Positions 7,376-11,267 of a stretch of DNA of 11,267 nt are shown piece after piece; within the stretch, counting starts at the first letter, position 1; every line of letters starts with the position of its first letter. The stretch lies in assembly GCA_021203425.1 (NCBI GenBank), contig JAJQBF010000003.1:1-11267 (forward strand), read 5' to 3'. Both the position numbers and the translations under genes were made by a program. The DNA comes from Clostridiales bacterium (GTDB lineage: Bacteria; Bacillota; Clostridia; Lachnospirales; CAG-274). The notes under the pieces are model-generated. The model saw nothing but the letters and a program-made list of their open reading frames with translations, was not told the DNA's origin and made no database searches.

Positions 7376-7397
7376 GCTGTGAATAAAGCAGCGAAGG

Positions 7398-7425
7398 GGC
7401 AGCGGTGTAAAAGCCGCTGTCTTTT
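7398..7425 (+). terminator. Intrinsic terminator after the Sel1 gene
   Basis: An 8-bp stem pairs GGCAGCGG (7398-7405) with CCGCTGTC (7414-7421), including one G-T pair, around an 8-nt loop and followed by TTTT. It lies only 33 nt before the kinase start. The kinase must therefore be expressed by read-through or from a promoter upstream of this hairpin, so the hairpin may act as an attenuator. Confidence 0.7.
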
Positions 7426-7457
7426 AATATATCGAAAATAAGAGAGGAGAGGGAGCA

Positions 7458-8683
7458 GTGGATTTTGAAATAAATCGAAACAATCACATAAATTTTAATA
7501 ATGATAATGCAGCGAGGGCAAATTACGGCAGAATGCTGCCCTTCAGAGAAGTTCATAAAAAGCCGGTTAAAGCATTCGAGGGGCATATGGTTTTAATGAA
7601 CAAGGACGTTCCCATAGCCGAGTTTACTTTAATTGAATATAAAAACAAAGCCTTCGGGCTGAGCGGCTTATTTTCTGTATTTGAGACGACTGATATAAAG
7701 CAATATTCCGACATAATTCAGTTTGACAATAAAAGTCTGTGTGATTTTATTAAATACAGAACTCCTTATAAACACAGGGCAAACATAAAACAGCTTATTT
7801 ATATAAGCCGAGTCTTTAATTTATACTCCTTAATTCAATATACTCATTTGACAAGTTTAAACGACACTTTTTGGATAAAGCCCGTAAACTCAGATTTGAC
7901 CTGGGAACAGGTTTCCTTATACAGAAATGACTTTGACGAAGCAGCGGCAAAAACCGCTCTATACGGCGGCATACATGGAGAAAAATCTTCAAAAACGACA
8001 CCGGAATTAGCTACCGGCGGAACCTTTCCCAAATGTTGGATAAAAGACGAAAGGGGGGATATTTTTCTAAAAAAGGCCGGAGGTTTTACGGGAAGAGAGC
8101 CTTATTCGGAATATTATTCACAGCAGATTTTGGAAGCGCTGGAAATACCCCATATAAAATATGATTTGTTTCAGGACGAATGTTTGTATACAACCTGTAA
8201 ATTATTTACAAGCGAGGATGCAGGCTATATTCCCATAGGGCGGCTTTTTCGGGGAGATTTTGAAGAAGGTCTTGCATATATGAAATATTTGGGAATAGAA
8301 AGAAATTTTTTCGATATGCTGATTGCCGATACCGTTATGATGAATGAAGACAGACACTTAAGCAACTTCGGCTTTTTGACGGATAATGCGTCGGGGAGCA
8401 TTATAGGTTTTGCCCCTTTATTCGACCACAATTTAAGCCTAATGTGTAATTCCTCTGAGCCATCACTTGAACATCTGACATTAAACTTGATAATTCTATG
8501 CGTACATTTACAGAAACGGTAAAATTTTATATGGTTTCGGCAAGAATGCGAAAAAGACTCATTAATATGAGGGGTTTTAAGCTGAAAAAGCACCCGAAAT
8601 ACAACCTGTCCGATGACAGACTTGAGGCTCTTAACAGCCTTATAAACAGCCAAATAAACAGCCTTCTGTCATTAAGACCGTAA
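7458..8683 (+). CDS. HipA/CtkA-like protein kinase (frameshifted near the C-terminus as read)
   Basis: This is a predicted serine/threonine kinase of the HipA/CtkA group, which phosphorylates protein targets such as aminoacyl-tRNA synthetases in known HipA cases. The N-terminal part (1-130) is divergent. FWIKPVNSDLTWEQV (138-152) precedes the kinase core. Core motifs are a glycine-rich loop TGGTFPKCW (186-194), FLKK (203-206), the catalytic NEDRHLSN (296-303) and the metal-binding PLFD (320-323). The GTG start at 7458 has AGGAG (7445-7449) 8 nt upstream. As read the frame ends at 8522, but the C-terminus continues one frame back from the A3 run at 8483-8485 (KLDNSMRTF onward) to 8683. One extra base gives 408 residues. 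No HipB-type repressor gene is adjacent, so this is not a classical toxin-antitoxin pair. Confidence 0.85.
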
Positions 8684-8691
8684 ACAAAACG

Positions 8692-8730
8692 GCGGCTGAG
8701 AAACAGTTTTTTCAATTGCTTCTCAGCCGC
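8692..8730. terminator. Bidirectional intrinsic terminator between convergent genes
   Basis: A perfect 11-bp stem pairs GCGGCTGAGAA (8692-8702) with TTCTCAGCCGC (8720-8730), with a 17-nt loop. On the plus strand it is followed by TTATTTTT; on the minus strand by GTTTTGTTT. It ends the kinase gene (stop at 8683) and the minus-strand operon (stop at 8754). Confidence 0.88.
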
Positions 8731-8753
8731 TTATTTTTGCACTGTATTATATT

Positions 8754-9497
8754 TTATTCCGCCGACAGCTCGGGGGTGGATATATAAAGACTGAGTATGG
8801 AATAATCGTCCAATCTCTTTATCTTTTCGGGGGCATTTCTGCTGCCGTTTATCAAATAAAAGTGCTCTTCGGTTTCCCCGGCTTCGGTTTTTGCAGCGGC
8901 TGCCATAAAAGCTAAATCGTCGCTCAGAAGAACTATAAAATCTCCTTCATTTGTCAATCTTATTAAATCGTCGGTACAGCGGACTGCTGTGGGCTTTCCG
9001 CCGAAACGTGTCTTAAAGGAATTGAATTTAAAAACCGTATCAACTATGTCGTCTGAATCCAGCTCCAATAATTTTTGACAAACCGATCCCTTGCTGAATT
9101 GTGTGTTTTTCATATATCTGTAAATTTCTCTGTCGGGAATTATCAGCAAATCGATATTTCTGAGAACAGTTGTATGAACAGGCTCATATAAGCCCGAATA
9201 CAGCTCTGCGTCAACCAAATCACCGATAAGAAGATTAGAACAATTTGCACTGTCTGAAGTGCTGAATATAACGTTTCCCATTGCTCTTAAGTCCTCTCCC
9301 AGTTTTTGCAGCTTTTCATATAAAACCGGTGAATTTGTACATCTGTTGTCAATTCTTAATTTTCCTCCCGACAGAGCCTTTATAAACAATATATCAGACA
9401 TATGCATAGGTATTCTTGTATTGTTTCTTATGTTAGATTCTATTGAGCTTTTTATATCTGTAACTCTTTTGATTGTATTTTCCGATATTGTGCACAT
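8754..9497 (-). CDS. Unrecognised 247-residue protein
   Basis: I do not recognise this intact protein. It is soluble-looking, mixed alpha/beta, with no signal peptide. Visible runs are RNIDLLIIPDREIYRYM (about 120-136) and GDFIVLLSDDLAFMAAAA (about 187-204). The latter loosely recalls the last strand and acidic loop of PIN-like nucleases, but the remaining PIN acidic residues cannot be placed, so no function is assigned. A GAAAGG site lies about 10 nt before the ATG at 9497. It is the last gene of the minus-strand operon, 21 nt after the small ORF, and ends at the shared terminator. Confidence 0.8.
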   Translation of the reverse strand: MCTISENTIKRVTDIKSSIESNIRNNTRIPMHMSDILFIKALSGGKLRIDNRCTNSPVLYEKLQKLGEDLRAMGNVIFSTSDSANCSNLLIGDLVDAELYSGLYEPVHTTVLRNIDLLIIPDREIYRYMKNTQFSKGSVCQKLLELDSDDIVDTVFKFNSFKTRFGGKPTAVRCTDDLIRLTNEGDFIVLLSDDLAFMAAAAKTEAGETEEHFYLINGSRNAPEKIKRLDDYSILSLYISTPELSAE

Positions 9498-9518
9498 CTT
9501 TTTACCGCCTTTCTGTTT

Positions 9519-9647
9519 TTACTTTTCCGCAGAGATATCGGCCTGCCGGTTTAAATCAGCCTTTTTTTCGTCTATTATGTTAATAATTTCCGAATATAAG
9601 CCGTACTGAGCCACCGAAGAGGGATATTCCGAGGTATTTATTAACAT
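9519..9647 (-). CDS. Small 42-residue hypothetical protein
   Basis: This short gene lies between the two larger minus-strand genes. It starts with ATG (9647-9645) and ends with TAA (9521-9519). The Shine-Dalgarno AAGGA (9662-9658) lies 10 nt before the start. The protein begins MLINTSEYPSSVAQYG and continues as a charged helix (IINIIDEKKADLNRQ). It has no membrane segment. Spacing of 18 nt to the upstream gene and 21 nt to the downstream gene fits an operon member. Its role is unknown; it could be a small partner of either neighbour. Confidence 0.6.
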   Translation of the reverse strand: MLINTSEYPSSVAQYGLYSEIINIIDEKKADLNRQADISAEK

Positions 9648-9665
9648 TTTGTTTATTTCCTTAAA

Positions 9666-11267
9666 CTAATCCTTTAAGCAGTTTATGATATCCTCACAGC
9701 TTAAATCCCTATTTAAGTTAAAGCTCAAAAGCTCCCTTTCTCTTATTTCCCTGCCGGTCATACCGCTGTCCAATAATATCTTATAATACCAATATTTGTT
9801 TTTCGGGTTTATATGGGCAAAGCTTATGGCAGAGCAAGCCTTCGGGAAATCCTTGAGTTTTATATTGTCACCCTCGGGGGTGTCTGCTTCTCCGAATATA
9901 ACCAAAAACAAATCCTTCATGTATGAAGGCCTTGTATAGCTCTCTATGTCTTTGCAATGCTCCGATGTGGAATATGTAAAGTTTTTGTACAAGTCATATT
10001 CATGATGAAGCATAAAATCAAAACGTGTATTTTTCGGCCCGAATGAATAAACCAATTCATTGTTTTTATTGTTTTCATCTCTTTTATTGAAAAAATATTT
10101 GTCGTCGATTATTTCGCCAATGCATTTTAAATTATCGGTTTCAACGCCGCATATTTTTATATAAATCAGCTCATATAAATTTAAAAGCACGTTTTAAGCA
10201 CTGATAAATAAACAGATAGCGCTTAAAATCTCCCAAAGACAAATTTTTAAAGCTGCCGTTGTTTATGGCTTCATACTCCTCCGCCGTCAAAGGCATTTTT
10301 TCAAAGAAACCCAAAACCTCACACAAATACTCGCTTAATGAAAAGGTTTTTTCCATCATAATGGTTGTAACGCATAAAGGCTTATAATTACTTAATTCCA
10401 AGGTTATGCTTTGTATGTGGAAGCTGTCTGTTCTCGGTACAAACTCCTGCTTAATATATTTTTCACGGGCATCAAATATGTCTTTGTTTTTTCTTTTCAG
10501 CTTTGCTCTGTAAATCAGCTCATCAAGGCTAAATTCACGAGGCTGTTTTAACGTTTGAAGCAGCATATCAAATTCCATACTGCTTAAATTTTTATCGGCA
10601 TAAACCTTATTATTTATTATCAAAATATGATTATAATTTGTTTTTTCGCCGATTGCCGGAAACCCTGTTAATGAATAATTGTAGGAGGAGGGAGAATAGT
10701 CATATAAATAATCACTCATCTCATAGTCGGCTTCGGTGTTTGTTATTTTCATATCATGTGATGTTATATGATGCAGACTACAGGTAAAACCCTCTATTTC
10801 CGGATTTGCCGCATGAATACGTCTTGTATTGCTGCGAATAACGGAATATTGGCTTAATGCGCATATATCCTTTAATTTATTTACCGGTCTGTCATCTGAA
10901 GGCGGCAGCTTAAAGACCTTGGCAGGCTCAAATTCTTCAGAGTCTTCGGGAACTCTTTCCATCTTCATTTCCTCAACTGCGGACATAGCTCTTATACGGC
11001 GTTCTTCTCTTTCCCTCTGCTCTCTTTTTTTGCGTTCGGTCTCCTTCTCTTCATCCTCTTCCAATGAAACAACACTTACGCCGCAAATTCTGTCGGGAAG
11101 TCTGTCAATATATGCGGTCCTATCCAAATAACAGTCGGAGCTTCCGTCTTCAATGTTTAACCTTAAATAATCACTATATTCCGAATATACATATATAGTT
11201 TTTTGTTCGATTTTAAGGCAAGAATTTTTGTTTCGGTTCGAAACCTTCTGTTTGACACAGGACGAAA
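9666..11267 (-). CDS. Large unrecognised protein, 5' end beyond the window (frameshifted as read)
   Basis: The frame is open from the right edge through 11127 (a TTG there is not needed as a start) to TGA at 10173-10171, so the true start is outside the window. A second piece in the +1 frame runs from about 10190 to TAG at 9668-9666. It begins at a GTG with no ribosome-binding site and overlaps the first by 20 nt, so I join them: losing one base of the coding-strand A4 run near 10192-10195 gives a continuous chain of about 532 visible residues. A highly charged, probably coiled stretch (roughly 11065-10930) separates an N-terminal part (TIYVYSEYSDYL) from the main domain. No family is recognised. 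It is possibly the main component of the minus-strand operon. Two overlapping genes are the alternative. Confidence 0.65.

Noticed and set aside
8754..9497. PIN-domain nuclease call for the 247-residue protein
   Set aside because: Only one acidic loop-like segment resembles the family; the other conserved acidic positions could not be placed.
9259..9609. Hydrophobic 116-codon plus-strand open frame resembling a membrane protein
   Set aside because: It is antisense to the start of the 247-residue gene and the small gene, which have ribosome-binding sites and fit an operon; the hydrophobicity is a T-rich antisense artefact.
9666..10190. Independent gene starting at GTG 10190
   Set aside because: It has no ribosome-binding site, overlaps the upstream frame by 20 nt and begins in what looks like the middle of a helix; one base change next to an A-run joins the two pieces.
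1..11267. Alternative genetic code with TGA as an amino acid
   Set aside because: Trp is encoded by TGG in every gene and only one TGA is found in frame; a reassigned AT-rich genome should use TGA often.

Overview
The window reads as accessory DNA from an AT-rich, low-GC Gram-positive bacterium, most likely a gut-type Clostridia. The grounds are AT-biased codons, strong Shine-Dalgarno sites of the GAAAGGA and AAGGAGG type, sigma-A-like TATAAT boxes and intrinsic terminators. No rRNA, tRNA, CRISPR array, transposase or integrase is visible, so placement in a mobile island cannot be shown.

Layout, plus strand. Positions 1-457 are a long non-coding promoter region. It holds three TATAAT boxes, and two of them (P1 and P3) carry the same palindrome, GTAAAA-(A/AA)-TTTTAC, at the same distance. 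Next comes a tandem array of five diverged copies of one unrecognised helical protein family (starts near 458, 1355, 2111, 2879 and 3576). The fifth copy carries an extra C-terminal region of about 138 residues. With no terminator visible between them, the strand continues into a bacterial-type poly(ADP-ribose) glycohydrolase (TIGR02452-like, 4630-5402), a calcineurin-like metallophosphoesterase (5436-6007) and a Sel1/TPR repeat protein (6083-7291). A hairpin terminator lies at 7398-7425, followed by a HipA/CtkA-like kinase without a HipB partner (7458-8683).

Layout, minus strand. A bidirectional terminator at 8692-8730 separates these genes from a convergent minus-strand operon. It encodes a large unrecognised protein that enters from beyond the right edge (11267 to 9666), a 42-residue small protein (9647-9519) and a 247-residue unrecognised protein (9497-8754).

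An important caveat: seven genes are interrupted as read. Six look like single-base frameshifts at or next to short A-runs of the coding strand: array copies 2 and 4, the glycohydrolase, the phosphoesterase, the kinase and the large minus-strand protein. The Sel1 gene has an in-frame TGA. Both sides of each break remain open and family-like, so base-calling errors in homopolymers are the simplest explanation. Recent decay, phase variation or recoding cannot be excluded from sequence alone. I describe these genes as merged units and give the break points.

How they may work together (inference): the co-oriented set of expanded paralogues, ADP-ribose hydrolase, phosphoesterase, Sel1 adaptor and kinase resembles a stress-response or conflict cassette, with the paralogue array as its uncharacterised variable part. 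Nothing in the sequence proves that function.
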